In this document: positions 10,626-18,592 of the stretch, one piece after another
How the letters are laid out: the number at the start of each line of letters is the position of its first letter
Position numbering within the stretch: the stretch's first letter is position 1
Origin: Conchocele bisecta
Lineage: Eukaryota > Mollusca > Bivalvia > Lucinida > Thyasiridae
Assembly: GCA_029237695.1 (NCBI GenBank)
Contig: CM055275.1
Coordinates: forward strand, 9,498,899-9,562,898
DNA: 64,000 nucleotides
Reading direction: 5' to 3'
The notes under the pieces: generated by a model
Database searches by the model: none
What the model was told of the DNA's origin: nothing
Seen by the model: only the letters and a program-made list of their open reading frames with translations
Translations under genes and position numbers: made by a program

Positions 10626-11321
10626 TCACTTTGCAAGGGTTTTCAAAAATGGATACTCCATATAGAACGGGTTGCGCCCGCCAGAGGGAAGGTGTGTGGG
10701 GTTGCTAGTTTCCTTCGGTGTACCGGACTGTTTTGCGGAGTGCTCGAACTGAGAGTCGGGGTCTGCTTCACTCTTACAGAGACTACGAGCCTCTAGAGAC
10801 ACGAATGGGAACAATGGTTTGCAAACCGCGTACGCCACAGAAAACAACCCAAACCACCACTTTGCATTCTCTACGGTTCTCCAGATGTCGTGTACCTCCA
10901 GCTCGTCTTTCTTCGGACACTCGGAATCGGCCGTGTGTGCATCACCGGAAACTGCGTCCAACAGCCTGCGTTCCAGTGTATCCAACCGGTTCTCCAAACG
11001 TCTCTCCATGTCGGACAGGCGCGTCAATTCTTCGAACGAGCTTGCGTTTCGTATATCTTCTAGTAGAGCCGTGGGGAACTTGGTGGGAGGGCCAGGCGCA
11101 GTCACCCTGTGTACTACGGGGGTGGGGGGTTCTAAATTTGTTTCAAATTTGGTTTCTTCTTCGGGTTTTGTACTACGTTCCGCATCGACAGCGTCCCATA
11201 TTTTTCGAAGACGAGTTGTACCAATCCCATATTTTTTCTTCGTGTCGTCCGCAGACTCGACACCTCGAAGATTGCGAATATCTTCTATATCTTGCTCCGA
11301 TAAGTTTCGTTTTTGTGGCAT
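10626..11321 (-). CDS. TIR protein, HTH + coiled coil + membrane segment (left copy, 231 aa)
   Basis: The start is placed at the internal ATG giving MPQKRNLSEQDIED because it has A at -3 and aligns with the start of the related 78-aa protein at 12688; an in-frame ATG lies 16 codons upstream. Residues 1-45 form a small DNA-binding-type domain (RGVESAD..KKYGIG..RLRKIWD) shared with that protein. A Pro-rich linker follows, then a charged coiled coil (FEELTRLSDMERRLENRLDT, about 95-130), then a hydrophobic segment (WWFGLFSVAYAVCKPLFPFV) that could cross a membrane, then a polar tail. DNA binding plus a membrane anchor could tether element DNA or a terminal complex to a membrane; that is inference. 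The second copy is at 17903-18595. Confidence 0.65.
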   Translation of the reverse strand: MPQKRNLSEQDIEDIRNLRGVESADDTKKKYGIGTTRLRKIWDAVDAERSTKPEEETKFETNLEPPTPVVHRVTAPGPPTKFPTALLEDIRNASSFEELTRLSDMERRLENRLDTLERRLLDAVSGDAHTADSECPKKDELEVHDIWRTVENAKWWFGLFSVAYAVCKPLFPFVSLEARSLCKSEADPDSQFEHSAKQSGTPKETSNPTHLPSGGRNPFYMEYPFLKTLAK

Positions 11322-11562
11322 TTTTGTAGGCACAAAATATGTAAGTACATACAAATATAGTTTGCCCATGGTTCAACATGATTTGTCAAGGTAAAACTAG
11401 GCATACCAGCACCACAAACTAGGCATACCAGCACCACAAACTAGGCATACCAGCACCACAAACTAGGCATACCAGCACCACAACTAGGCATACCGAATGG
11501 GGAAAAACGTGCCTAGCGACCCTTTCTATATGGAGTAGCCCTTTTGAAAACCCTTGCAAAAA
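10631..11562. repeat. Nested inverted repeats around the TIR gene (left)
   Basis: About 37 bp reading 'ttgcaagggttttcaaaa' ... 'tactccatatagaa' at 10632-10668 recurs in opposite orientation at 11523-11560, bracketing the TIR gene. The right TIR has the same pair (17650-17686 and 18556-18592). The gene thus sits in its own small inverted-repeat cassette inside the TIR. Confidence 0.7.
11394..11500. repeat. 22-bp tandem repeat in left TIR
   Basis: The unit 'aactaggcataccagcacca' plus 2 bp is repeated about four times with a partial fifth. The equivalent part of the right TIR (about 17738-17830) holds degenerate, rearranged versions of the unit, so this part is not kept identical between the arms. 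Confidence 0.85.
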
Positions 11563-11644
11563 ATCGTGGTAGAATGTTAGCATTACTCATTAAGAGTTAA
11601 TAATTTATTTTCTTTGAAATATTAGTATTAAATAATGAAATATG

Positions 11645-11660
11645 TGTATTTATAATAATA
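11645..11660 (+). promoter_or_regulatory. TATA-like run before the 142-aa gene
   Basis: The sequence tatttataataataaa ends a few bases before the ATG at 11665. Similar AT runs stand just before the start codons at 12575, 12688 and 17043, suggesting a shared promoter layout with very short leaders. Confidence 0.4.
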
Positions 11661-11664
11661 AAAT

Positions 11665-12093
11665 ATGTCTACGTGTGGTGAAGAAATAAAACAATTTTCG
11701 CAGATAATTTTGAAAAAATTAGATAAAACCGCTTGTAGTGATAATTACGAAGAAAATAAATTAATTAATGAAGAGAAATTAGATAAACCTGTTTGTAGTG
11801 ATAATTACAAAGAAAATAAATTAATTAATGAAGAGATAATTTTGAAAAAAGTAGATAAACCTGCTTCTAATGAGGAACACAATTCAGGAATGTGTGAAAA
11901 TAATACTAATTTTAATAATAGTTTCCGCACGCCGTATGGATTGAGTAAAAAGGGAATTAAATATTATGATCCCGATGAGGAGTATTCACCCGGATGTGTT
12001 CGTATGTGTAATTTGATAGAGGCCTATTTAGAAGAGGGGTATGATGTTGTAAGTGCACAAGCGTTAGTTGATAACCCATATGCGTTTGGATAG
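11665..12093 (+). CDS. Unknown protein with internal repeats, 142 aa
   Basis: The start MSTCGEEIKQFSQIILKK lies within the TIR, so the promoter and first 40 or so codons are duplicated at the right end. Residues 15-75 contain two to three copies of a unit of about 23 residues (KLDK..CSDNY.ENKLINEE). The C-terminal half is not repeated and ends in a compact charged region (YDPDEEYSPGCVRMCNLIEA and on to NPYAFG). It is acidic, with no signal peptide or membrane segment. I do not recognise a family. It is the only gene that runs out of a TIR into the unique region. Confidence 0.6.
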   Translation: MSTCGEEIKQFSQIILKKLDKTACSDNYEENKLINEEKLDKPVCSDNYKENKLINEEIILKKVDKPASNEEHNSGMCENNTNFNNSFRTPYGLSKKGIKYYDPDEEYSPGCVRMCNLIEAYLEEGYDVVSAQALVDNPYAFG

Positions 12094-12168
12094 ATCACCT
12101 TCGATCAAAAACCTGTCTATTATAGAAAGCTCATATTTTTTTGTCGAGGCTACCTTTTTTAAGAAAAA

Positions 12169-12291
12169 TTAATCTGTAGCTGCACCTACATTGAAAACAA
12201 AATATGCGCTTTCTTCAAATATGTATTGGATTTGTTCGACTGGGGCTCTAGCAGGTTTGCTTGGTGGTGCGTTCAAATTATATAAATTCAT
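12169..12291 (-). CDS. Possible small protein, 40 aa
   Basis: A short ORF reads MNLYNLNAPPSKPARAPVEQ ... and ends VGAATD. It lies 41 bases downstream of the 80-aa ORF on the same strand, in a gap otherwise without a gene. The composition is protein-like (Pro-rich start, aromatic C-terminal half), but the length gives weak support. No family recognised. Confidence 0.3.
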   Translation of the reverse strand: MNLYNLNAPPSKPARAPVEQIQYIFEESAYFVFNVGAATD

Positions 12292-12332
12292 CCAGATATT
12301 AATTAACCCCCTCGTACTGCCGGAGATATGGA

Positions 12333-12575
12333 TTAATTCGCCATCTTTTCCATGTAGGTTTTTTCGAACTGTTTTAGAATGCTTTCACCAAGCGGACTCA
12401 GCATCATAGAATCTTTGCAAATTTCAACAGGTTTTAGTTTTATAGCGACTTCTAGCCCCCTCCCTTCCTCGTGTAACTTTTTTAGACGTTCTATAATTCC
12501 GTCTTGGAGACCTAAAATATCCTCATAGCAAGCCTCATCAAATTTTGTTTTTACGTCTTCTTCTTTTGTAAACAT
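12333..12575 (-). CDS. Unknown small protein, 80 aa
   Basis: The start MFTKEEDVKTKFDEACYEDI is preferred over an upstream ATG because the sequence before it is a poly-TA promoter-like tract that translates as Ile/Tyr repeats. The protein is charged and helical in appearance (DGIIERLKKLHEEGRGLEVA). No signal or membrane segment and no recognised domain. It is divergent from the HTH gene at 12688; the 112 bp between them contain TATA-like runs facing each way. Confidence 0.55.
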   Translation of the reverse strand: MFTKEEDVKTKFDEACYEDILGLQDGIIERLKKLHEEGRGLEVAIKLKPVEICKDSMMLSPLGESILKQFEKTYMEKMAN

Positions 12576-12589
12576 ATTTTTAAGATTTT

Positions 12590-12602
12590 TATATATATAT
12601 AT
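12590..12602 (-). promoter_or_regulatory. TATA-like run for the 80-aa gene
   Basis: A run of alternating TA lies about 15-28 bases upstream of the minus-strand ATG at 12575. It pairs with the plus-strand run at 12661, making a compact divergent promoter region. Confidence 0.4.
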
Positions 12603-12660
12603 ACATATTATATAAATGTCTAACATATTTATTTTTCCAATAATGTTAAACATTTATATG

Positions 12661-12670
12661 TATATATAAA
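12661..12670 (+). promoter_or_regulatory. TATA box candidate for the HTH gene
   Basis: TATATATAAA lies 18 bases before the ATG at 12688. If used as a TATA box in the usual way, transcription would begin at or near the start codon. Confidence 0.45.
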
Positions 12671-12687
12671 GTAATTCTTACAAAATT

Positions 12688-12924
12688 ATGCCTAAATCGG
12701 TTATTACGCAGGAAGCGCTGGTAGATATTTTACAATCACGTGGAATTGTTCCTGCCTATGAATTTAGAAAGAAACACCATATTGGGCCTAAACGACTTAC
12801 AGATCTGTGGGACAACGATAAATTTATAATGGGACTTTCTAGAGATAATTGGCCAAAACCCCGTGATAAGCCCCCCGTTGGAAAACATAAAAAGATACCT
12901 TCAAAAATTGAACAGGCTGCATAA
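12688..12924 (+). CDS. Small HTH-type protein, 78 aa
   Basis: MPKSVITQEALVDILQSRGI opens a domain of about 45 residues that matches the start of the TIR protein: both have MP..., a D-I helix, RG+ ..A....KK, IG..RL..+WD. This paralogy indicates a shared DNA-binding domain of helix-turn-helix appearance. The rest (KPRDKPPVGKHKKIPSKI) is a basic, Pro-rich tail fitting nucleic-acid contact. It has no coiled coil or membrane segment. It could be a regulator or TIR-binding factor of the element; that is inference. It converges with the polymerase gene, 32 bp away. Confidence 0.65.
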   Translation: MPKSVITQEALVDILQSRGIVPAYEFRKKHHIGPKRLTDLWDNDKFIMGLSRDNWPKPRDKPPVGKHKKIPSKIEQAA

Positions 12925-12956
12925 TTTTTATTTTCTGTTAAAAATTTAATGAAAGT

Positions 12957-15686
12957 TTAAAGGGGTTCTGTATGTATCCCATCTTCTAAAACCCTTCTCT
13001 TGTCATAGTAAGCGGACAGTCCTAATTTATTTTGGGCATACGTTTTCATAACACCATTTCTCATTCTAAACCCTCTGTTTGTTCCTCTATCCGTTTCAAT
13101 AGGATTTAGGGCGTCTTTATATCTTCTCCAAGAAAGAGGGTTTTGTCTTGCAGAGAGCCCTTTTGCTGAGTGTTTTACTTGAGAGGTGTCTAATTTCTCA
13201 ACAACGTAACACTTACTGGATAGAGCAATTGCACGATCCCCTTGAAACTCTGTTTTAAAAAGTCCTGGTTCTCTATTACTCCATTTATCCCACGCTAACC
13301 ATTCTTTTTTATGTTCGTTAAAATCCTCTAGCATATGAGGTTTTATCATTCCATCTATCGTTTTCGTACTAACCCCCATATATAAACTATCACTATCCAT
13401 CTGTATTAGTTCAAAATCTGCTCTATCTACGTATTTATCCATAAAATTATAATAAAATTCTAACATTCTTAGTTTTGCGTATTGATATACGGCAATCCCG
13501 CAGTGAAATGGCCGAGTCATATTGGCATTTACCTTTCGTGAAGATATTTCGTAAGAATCTCCTATTTCCTCTAGATCGTTAAAATAAGAGGATCTTAAAG
13601 CTTTGTCTACACATTCTTCATCTTTTGTATAGGTTGTGTTGAGGTGTTTTTCGGGAAATTCTATCATTTTTCCGCAACACGAGTTTCCTAATAGTTTCAT
13701 TATATCGACAATTGGAGCCTTGGAGCTGTCAACATCCCCGGCTCTCCTGGCTTCTGTAACTTCCTTAACGAACCATTCGAAGGGTTTTCCTGCCGTATAA
13801 TTTATAACCCTGTGAATCCCAGTTATTCGTAAACCATGTTTCAAATACCATTTTAACAATGGGGCAAATAATAAGACTTTTTGTGCAGACATTGCCCCTA
13901 CTAGTTTTCGTCCATCTCCTCTCGTACGGTTAGTTTCTTTCAAATAACCCAACATAGCCTCCGAAACTTCCTTCTCCTCTACAACTCTATTTATAAATAT
14001 CGGAGACATTTCTGAAACCTTATCTTTTAAGTTGTGTGGAACTTCTATATCTACTTCGGCAAACCCGAACCACTTATCGTTTAAAACTGCCTTAGAAAAT
14101 TTATCTATATTAGTTTGATTGTGGGGGTTTTCCTCCCTGTATAACACACCTTTACCACAAGGCATCTCTTTATTTAATGTAGAAAGATACAGGGCGTTTG
14201 CATCAAATCCAAGTACCGCTTCGCAAAGTTTTCCATCACCATCTGGGGTTGATCTAATTCTCGTAACACCCGCTTCAGCGTATCTCGTAAACACAATTGA
14301 TGGACCTCCAACTAATGCTCCTTTCATCATTTCATATATTTCCTCATCAGGTGCAACCAATGGGGCACATATCGCGTCTGCTGCCCTGCTCTCTTTCGTT
14401 TCGTAAGGTTTTACATAATTTTGTATCGTTCCTCTGAGAATATATTGTAAAGCAACACCTGGTAGGGTAACTGCGTCTTTAAACATATCTATACCTTTTG
14501 TTTGATAAAATTTTGTCATTTTTCCGATAGCTTCTAAAAACGGTCCAACATCCAAATCGTTATAATATTTTAACCAGTCTTTGAAAGATTTCATATTTAG
14601 TCTTTTATAAATGTTGTTGCACTCTTCCAACTGCTGTTTGGTTACAATTTTATTTGGACTTAATTTATTCCCCCAATTTTTAAGTGGTGGTAAACCCTCA
14701 TAATTCAACTTATCCGGAGAATCGAACCATTCGTATGGAAAGAAGGATTTTACCCCTTCGCATCCATACGCCCTTACCCATCTATCATAATCTATTCCAG
14801 GAGCGAGATATAATTTTACGTCTAAAAACCTAAATTCTGGTGTAAATAGAAAAATGGTTGTATTTGTTTTCTTACCTACTAATACTTTCTTTGTTTTATC
14901 CGTTAAAATATCGACTAAATGTTTCTTTATTAAATTAAGATCGTAATTACTGGAATTGAAACCAATTACTGATACTTGAGAAATCCATCTGGTAATCTCC
15001 CGCTTTTGAGAAGGCGAAAGCGTTTCCATACTTGTAGGAAACCCATATATTTTATCCTTACCAACAACCTCGCGAATGTCTTCAGCCCTCTTTCTTACGT
15101 CTTTCATAAATAGGGTCACTAATTTTTTAGGACAAGTATCGCATATGTGGGTTATATTACCAGATAACGTATCACCTATACTAACACTTATTGGAACGTG
15201 TTCGTTTACAAACGTTAGATCTTTAGAGGGATTGTTTTTCTCTTTAGATCCATCTAAATATGCTTCAAAATCGTATACAATACTATACGGATAAATTATT
15301 GTAGGAGGTTTTTCAAACCCTGTAGAAACCTCTGTGTTTGAATCCGAGTCATATTCGCATTCCCAAATAGTTACTAAATTAAACGTTTTGCTGCTGCTGA
15401 TTAATGAGTCTCGCGCGTTTGATTTTGCGTATTTTTCTTCCCAATTTTTGCAATGTTTTGGGCATCCGTGCCAATAACATCCGTGAAATTGATAAACAGT
15501 ATTGGTCTCCGGGCAAAACCCATCAACTGGGGCACCAGCGATTATTCTTTCCCCACCGTGTCCGCATACCGCGGTGTGTATATGGGGGCCTGAAATCGAA
15601 TTTATCCAGTTGATAGATTTTTTACTACAATTAGGTTTTGGGTAGAAAGCCTTTTCAAACGATGATAATGGACGATCTATTTTTTG
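12957..15686 (-). CDS. polB: Protein-primed DNA polymerase B, C-terminal part (Vsr-like, exonuclease, polymerase)
   Basis: This frame is open for 909 codons after the TGA at 15687-15689. It first carries a Vsr-like endonuclease motif (VYQFHGCYWHGCP, about 15470-15510), then exonuclease motif I (YDFEAYLD), motif II (GFNSSNYDLNLI) and motif III (YYNDLDVGPF). The polymerase motifs follow: A (GFDANALYL), B (KLLGNSCCGK), C (MDSDSLYM, both catalytic Asp kept) and a late KHSAKG motif. This order is that of Polinton, bidnavirus and adenovirus-like protein-primed polymerases. It would copy the linear element from its TIR ends using a terminal protein primer. All catalytic residues I can check are present. 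No ATG occurs near the break, so the part is not obviously translated alone. Confidence 0.9.
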   Translation of the reverse strand, partial: QKIDRPLSSFEKAFYPKPNCSKKSINWINSISGPHIHTAVCGHGGERIIAGAPVDGFCPETNTVYQFHGCYWHGCPKHCKNWEEKYAKSNARDSLISSSKTFNLVTIWECEYDSDSNTEVSTGFEKPPTIIYPYSIVYDFEAYLDGSKEKNNPSKDLTFVNEHVPISVSIGDTLSGNITHICDTCPKKLVTLFMKDVRKRAEDIREVVGKDKIYGFPTSMETLSPSQKREITRWISQVSVIGFNSSNYDLNLIKKHLVDILTDKTKKVLVGKKTNTTIFLFTPEFRFLDVKLYLAPGIDYDRWVRAYGCEGVKSFFPYEWFDSPDKLNYEGLPPLKNWGNKLSPNKIVTKQQLEECNNIYKRLNMKSFKDWLKYYNDLDVGPFLEAIGKMTKFYQTKGIDMFKDAVTLPGVALQYILRGTIQNYVKPYETKESRAADAICAPLVAPDEEIYEMMKGALVGGPSIVFTRYAEAGVTRIRSTPDGDGKLCEAVLGFDANALYLSTLNKEMPCGKGVLYREENPHNQTNIDKFSKAVLNDKWFGFAEVDIEVPHNLKDKVSEMSPIFINRVVEEKEVSEAMLGYLKETNRTRGDGRKLVGAMSAQKVLLFAPLLKWYLKHGLRITGIHRVINYTAGKPFEWFVKEVTEARRAGDVDSSKAPIVDIMKLLGNSCCGKMIEFPEKHLNTTYTKDEECVDKALRSSYFNDLEEIGDSYEISSRKVNANMTRPFHCGIAVYQYAKLRMLEFYYNFMDKYVDRADFELIQMDSDSLYMGVSTKTIDGMIKPHMLEDFNEHKKEWLAWDKWSNREPGLFKTEFQGDRAIALSSKCYVVEKLDTSQVKHSAKGLSARQNPLSWRRYKDALNPIETDRGTNRGFRMRNGVMKTYAQNKLGLSAYYDKRRVLEDGIHTEPL

Positions 15687-16829
15687 TCAATTACACCTTA
15701 CTTTTGTGTTCCCCTTCATACAAGTAAGTGCGTGTCTTGTTAAGTTACTGGACTTTGTAAAGCGTTGATCGCATGTAAAACAACAATAATTATTCGAAAC
15801 TTTATTCATATCTGTAATAAGAAAAGCGTGATCGTTATAGATACCTATTTTCATCTTCTTTTTACCAACCTTATCGTATTGTGCCGCCACTTTTCGTAAA
15901 TACCACGTTCCCTCTTCCGTAGGTTCGTAAGCATCAATACCTATTTTAAAACACTCTTCTATTTTCTTAATATCTCCGAATAATATGGGGCCTTTTGGGA
16001 CCCTTAATTTTTGAGTTTTACAAAACTGTAAATATTGTTGCTGTAAATCTTGAGTCATTTTTAAACACCTATCGGCCCTAAGTTTAGATGTATGGAGTGC
16101 TAAACATCTAAATAAACAAAGATCATCATTGAAACTATCTAGAGGTTTCAAACCTTTTTTATATCTCAACCACTCTGGCATTCTACCCCCAGCAACTTTT
16201 TCTGATTTCATTCCTGTATCAATTTGGGGGGTTTTAACAAACTTTGTGGAGGTTCCATATATTATTTTGACACTAACGCCCATCCATCTTACAAATCTCC
16301 ATTTTGTGTTTGGTCTGTCTATTTTATCTATGTTTAATCTGGACTCTTCTTGTTTGTTAATCCATCTTTCAACCCCACCGTACTCCCTAAACCAAGGGCT
16401 CCCGGATAAATTTTTATAAAATACTAACATTTTCGGTTTTCCTCTAGAATCTTTTTCATCTTGATGAACTAATTTGTAAGCGAAAGAGTATCTTAGATAA
16501 AAACTATCGGGTAACAGAGGCAATAACTCTGTCATTATCCTGGTGGTGTTATTTATTTGAAGTTTTCTTTTCAAGGTTATTGTAGTTATCCTACGCCCTT
16601 TTACTATTTCTTTTTCTTTTTGTTTAGAATCTTCTAATATTTCGCCCCCTTCCTCTATTAACTTTTGTAATAAATTAGTTTTAGGAATTCGTTTTTGAGG
16701 TTTCCCAATATTTTTACTTCTAAGAGCTAGAGAAGCCTCATCAGCAAGTCTCTGTGCTATCTTTTCTGTATCTTTATTTTCTATCCCCTTAAATACACCC
16801 CGCGAGAATGCGCGGCCCATTCTTTTCAT
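15687..16829 (-). CDS. polB: Protein-primed DNA polymerase B, N-terminal part (OTU-like and zinc-finger regions)
   Basis: 380 codons from MKRMGRAFSRGVFKG to a TGA at 15687-15689. The next part lies in the same frame with no shift. Residues 95-175 contain a motif seen in related polymerases (GSPWFREYGGVERWINKQEE). Residues near 245-345 look OTU-protease-like (NDDLCLFRCLALH with a Cys nucleophile candidate, and NDHAFLI with a His). A C2H2/C2HC-type finger (CFTCDQRFTKSSNLTRHALTC) lies close to the C-terminus. The start overlaps the upstream small gene by 41 nt. The single stop may be a nonsense mutation, an assembly or read error, or a read-through site; the rest of the frame shows no decay. Confidence 0.8.
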   Translation of the reverse strand: MKRMGRAFSRGVFKGIENKDTEKIAQRLADEASLALRSKNIGKPQKRIPKTNLLQKLIEEGGEILEDSKQKEKEIVKGRRITTITLKRKLQINNTTRIMTELLPLLPDSFYLRYSFAYKLVHQDEKDSRGKPKMLVFYKNLSGSPWFREYGGVERWINKQEESRLNIDKIDRPNTKWRFVRWMGVSVKIIYGTSTKFVKTPQIDTGMKSEKVAGGRMPEWLRYKKGLKPLDSFNDDLCLFRCLALHTSKLRADRCLKMTQDLQQQYLQFCKTQKLRVPKGPILFGDIKKIEECFKIGIDAYEPTEEGTWYLRKVAAQYDKVGKKKMKIGIYNDHAFLITDMNKVSNNYCCFTCDQRFTKSSNLTRHALTCMKGNTKVRCN

Positions 16830-17043
16830 AAATTCTGCATTTTTTTGTCTCCTTTATGAGGATATTTAACCCCCTTTCCCTTAGTCTGTTTGAAAAAGGT
16901 GTACCCATTCTTGTTAATTCTGCTCTTAATTCCCTAATCCTAGGAGAAGAACTTTTCAATGGAATTACACCCCTTTTATCACTAATCGTTTTGTGAAATA
17001 ACTTAGGGTGACATTCTCTCATAATGTGTGACATTTTTCTCAT
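16789..17043 (-). CDS. Small basic protein upstream of PolB, 84 aa
   Basis: The start MRKMSHIMRECHPKLFHKTI is chosen because a TATA-like run (17060-17075) lies directly upstream; a longer reading from 17166 would pass through that AT tract. The protein is rich in Arg/Lys (RIRELRAELTRMGTPFSNRL) and overlaps the PolB start by 41 nt in another frame, so the two are probably co-transcribed. No family recognised. A terminal protein or other DNA-bound factor would be conceivable from position and charge, but nothing in the sequence proves it. Confidence 0.45.
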   Translation of the reverse strand: MRKMSHIMRECHPKLFHKTISDKRGVIPLKSSSPRIRELRAELTRMGTPFSNRLRERGLNILIKETKKCRIYEKNGPRILAGCI

Positions 17044-17059
17044 CGTGGAAATTATTGTT

Positions 17060-17075
17060 TTATAAATATATATAT
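17060..17075 (-). promoter_or_regulatory. TATA-like run upstream of the PolB operon-like pair
   Basis: On the minus strand this reads tatatatatttataaa, 17-32 bases before the ATG at 17043. It is the fourth gene of the element with this layout. Confidence 0.4.
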
Positions 17076-17250
17076 TCGTTTGTTCAATAGGGTGTTTTTC
17101 ATTTTTGGAAATTAATTGCCAAAAATATAATTTGGAGTGGGGTGTCTTTCCGAGTTGTCTTTCCAAGTTGTCTTTTCTTGTTCTGTACCGAGATGTCTTT
17201 CTTTTCGTTTCAATTTTTTGTTTTATACCTCTTTTTGGTAGAGGTGTGGT

Positions 17251-17544
17251 CTAGATTTTGTTTTGCTCTTGGGAGACTAGGTTTTTTGTACCGCTCGTTG
17301 TATATAGTTTTGGTGTATTCCTATATGTGGACTTCCCGCGTATACCGGTTGCCGAAAACGTGGTAGCTGAAAACAAGGTAGTCGAAACCGTTACAGATTT
17401 GCCATGGATTTTATCTAATTTCTCTTCATTAATTAGATAAAATCTTCGTAAATTTTCTTCGTAATTATCACTACAAGCGGTTTTATCTAATTTTTTCAAA
17501 ATTATCTGCGAAAATTGTTTTATTTCTTCACCACACGTAGACAT
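17251..17544 (-). pseudogene. Truncated chimeric copy of the 142-aa gene
   Basis: It begins with the same MSTCGEEIKQFSQIILKK and about 31 identical residues, then has a 5-residue insertion (LRRFY), LINEEKLDK, and then enters unrelated sequence derived from the 70-bp TIR repeat (SVTVSTTLFSATTFSATG). The repeat and C-terminal regions of the full gene are lost. It keeps the promoter and start, so a short product is possible but unlikely to be functional. Confidence 0.65.
17341..17416. repeat. Inner copy of a 70-bp TIR segment
   Basis: The sequence taccggttgccgaaaacgtg ... accgttacagatttgcca is in direct orientation with 18628-18697 and inverted with 10532-10600. Each copy holds the short internal repeat 'gaaaac(g/a)(t/a)ggtag'. 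Confidence 0.75.
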
Positions 17545-17649
17545 ATTTTATTATTATAAATACACATATTTCATTATTTAATACTACTATTTCAAAGAAA
17601 ATAAATTATTAACTCTTACTGAGTAATGCTAACATTCTACCACGATTTT

Positions 17650-18592
17650 TTGCAAGGGTTTTCAAAAGGGCTACTCCATATAGAAAGGGTCGCTCGGCAG
17701 GTCCATTCGGTAATGCTGTTTTTGTGGTTGCTGGTATGCCTAGTTTGTGGTGTGGTGCCTGTTTGTGGTGTGGTATGCCTAGTTTGTTGGTGCTGGTATG
17801 CCTGTTTGTGGTGCTGGTATAGCCTAGTTTTACCTTGACAAATCATGTTGAACCTTGGGCAAACTATATTTGTATGTACTTACATATTTTGTGCCTACAA
17901 AAATGCCACAAAAACGAAACTTATCGGAGCAAGATATAGAAGATATTCGCAATCTTCGAGGTGTCGAGTCTGCGGACGACACGAAGAAAAAATATGGGAT
18001 TGGTACAACTCGTCTTCGAAAAATATGGGACGCTGTCGATGCGGAACGTAGTACAAAACCCGAAGAAACCAAATTTGAAACAAATTTAGAACCCCCCACC
18101 CCCGTAGTACACAGGGTGACTGCGCCTGGCCCTCCCACCAAGTTCCCCACGGCTCTACTAGAAGATATACGAAACGCAAGCGCGTTCGAAGAATTGACGC
18201 GCCTGTCCGACATGGAGAGACGTTTGGAGAACCGGTTGGATACACTGGAACGCAGGCTGTTGGACGCAATTTCCGGTGATGCACACACGGCCGATTCCGA
18301 GTGTCCGAAGAAAGACGAGCTGGAGGTACACGACATCTGGAGAACCGTAGAGAATGCAAAGTGGTGGTTTGGGTTGTTTTTTGTGGCGTACGCGGTTTGC
18401 AAACCATTGTTCCCATTCGTGTCTCTAGAGGCTCGTAGACTCTGTAAGAGTGAAGCAGACCCCGACTCTCAGTTCGAGCACTCCGCAAAACAGTCCGGTA
18501 CACCGAAGGAAACTAGCAACCCCACACACCTTCCCTCTGGCGGGCGCAACCCGTTCTATATGGAGTATCCATTTTTGAAAACCCTTGCAAAG
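17650..18592. repeat. Nested inverted repeats around the TIR gene (right)
   Basis: The same pair of about 37 bp as in the left TIR: 'ttgcaagggttttcaaaa' near 17650 and its complement near 18570. Confidence 0.7.

Larger units (their letters stand above)
10328..11787. repeat. Left terminal inverted repeat of the PolB element
   Basis: It matches 17410-18893 in inverted orientation. It contains a complete HTH/coiled-coil/membrane gene, a 22-bp tandem repeat and the start of the 142-aa gene. The coding part is nearly identical between arms, while the short tandem repeats differ. That points to recent duplication or gene conversion plus local slippage. Confidence 0.85.

Noticed and set aside
10718..11394. 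Long plus-strand ORFs (191 and 203 codons) antisense to the left TIR gene, and their mirror images at 17830-18503
   Set aside because: They are rich in Arg, Ser and Cys with no domain. The opposite frame has an HTH domain, a coiled coil and a paralogue, so these are shadows kept only because the TIRs are nearly identical.
12191..12409. Plus-strand ORF with a hydrophobic stretch
   Set aside because: It needs a TTG start and overlaps the better-supported minus-strand 80-aa and 40-aa ORFs.
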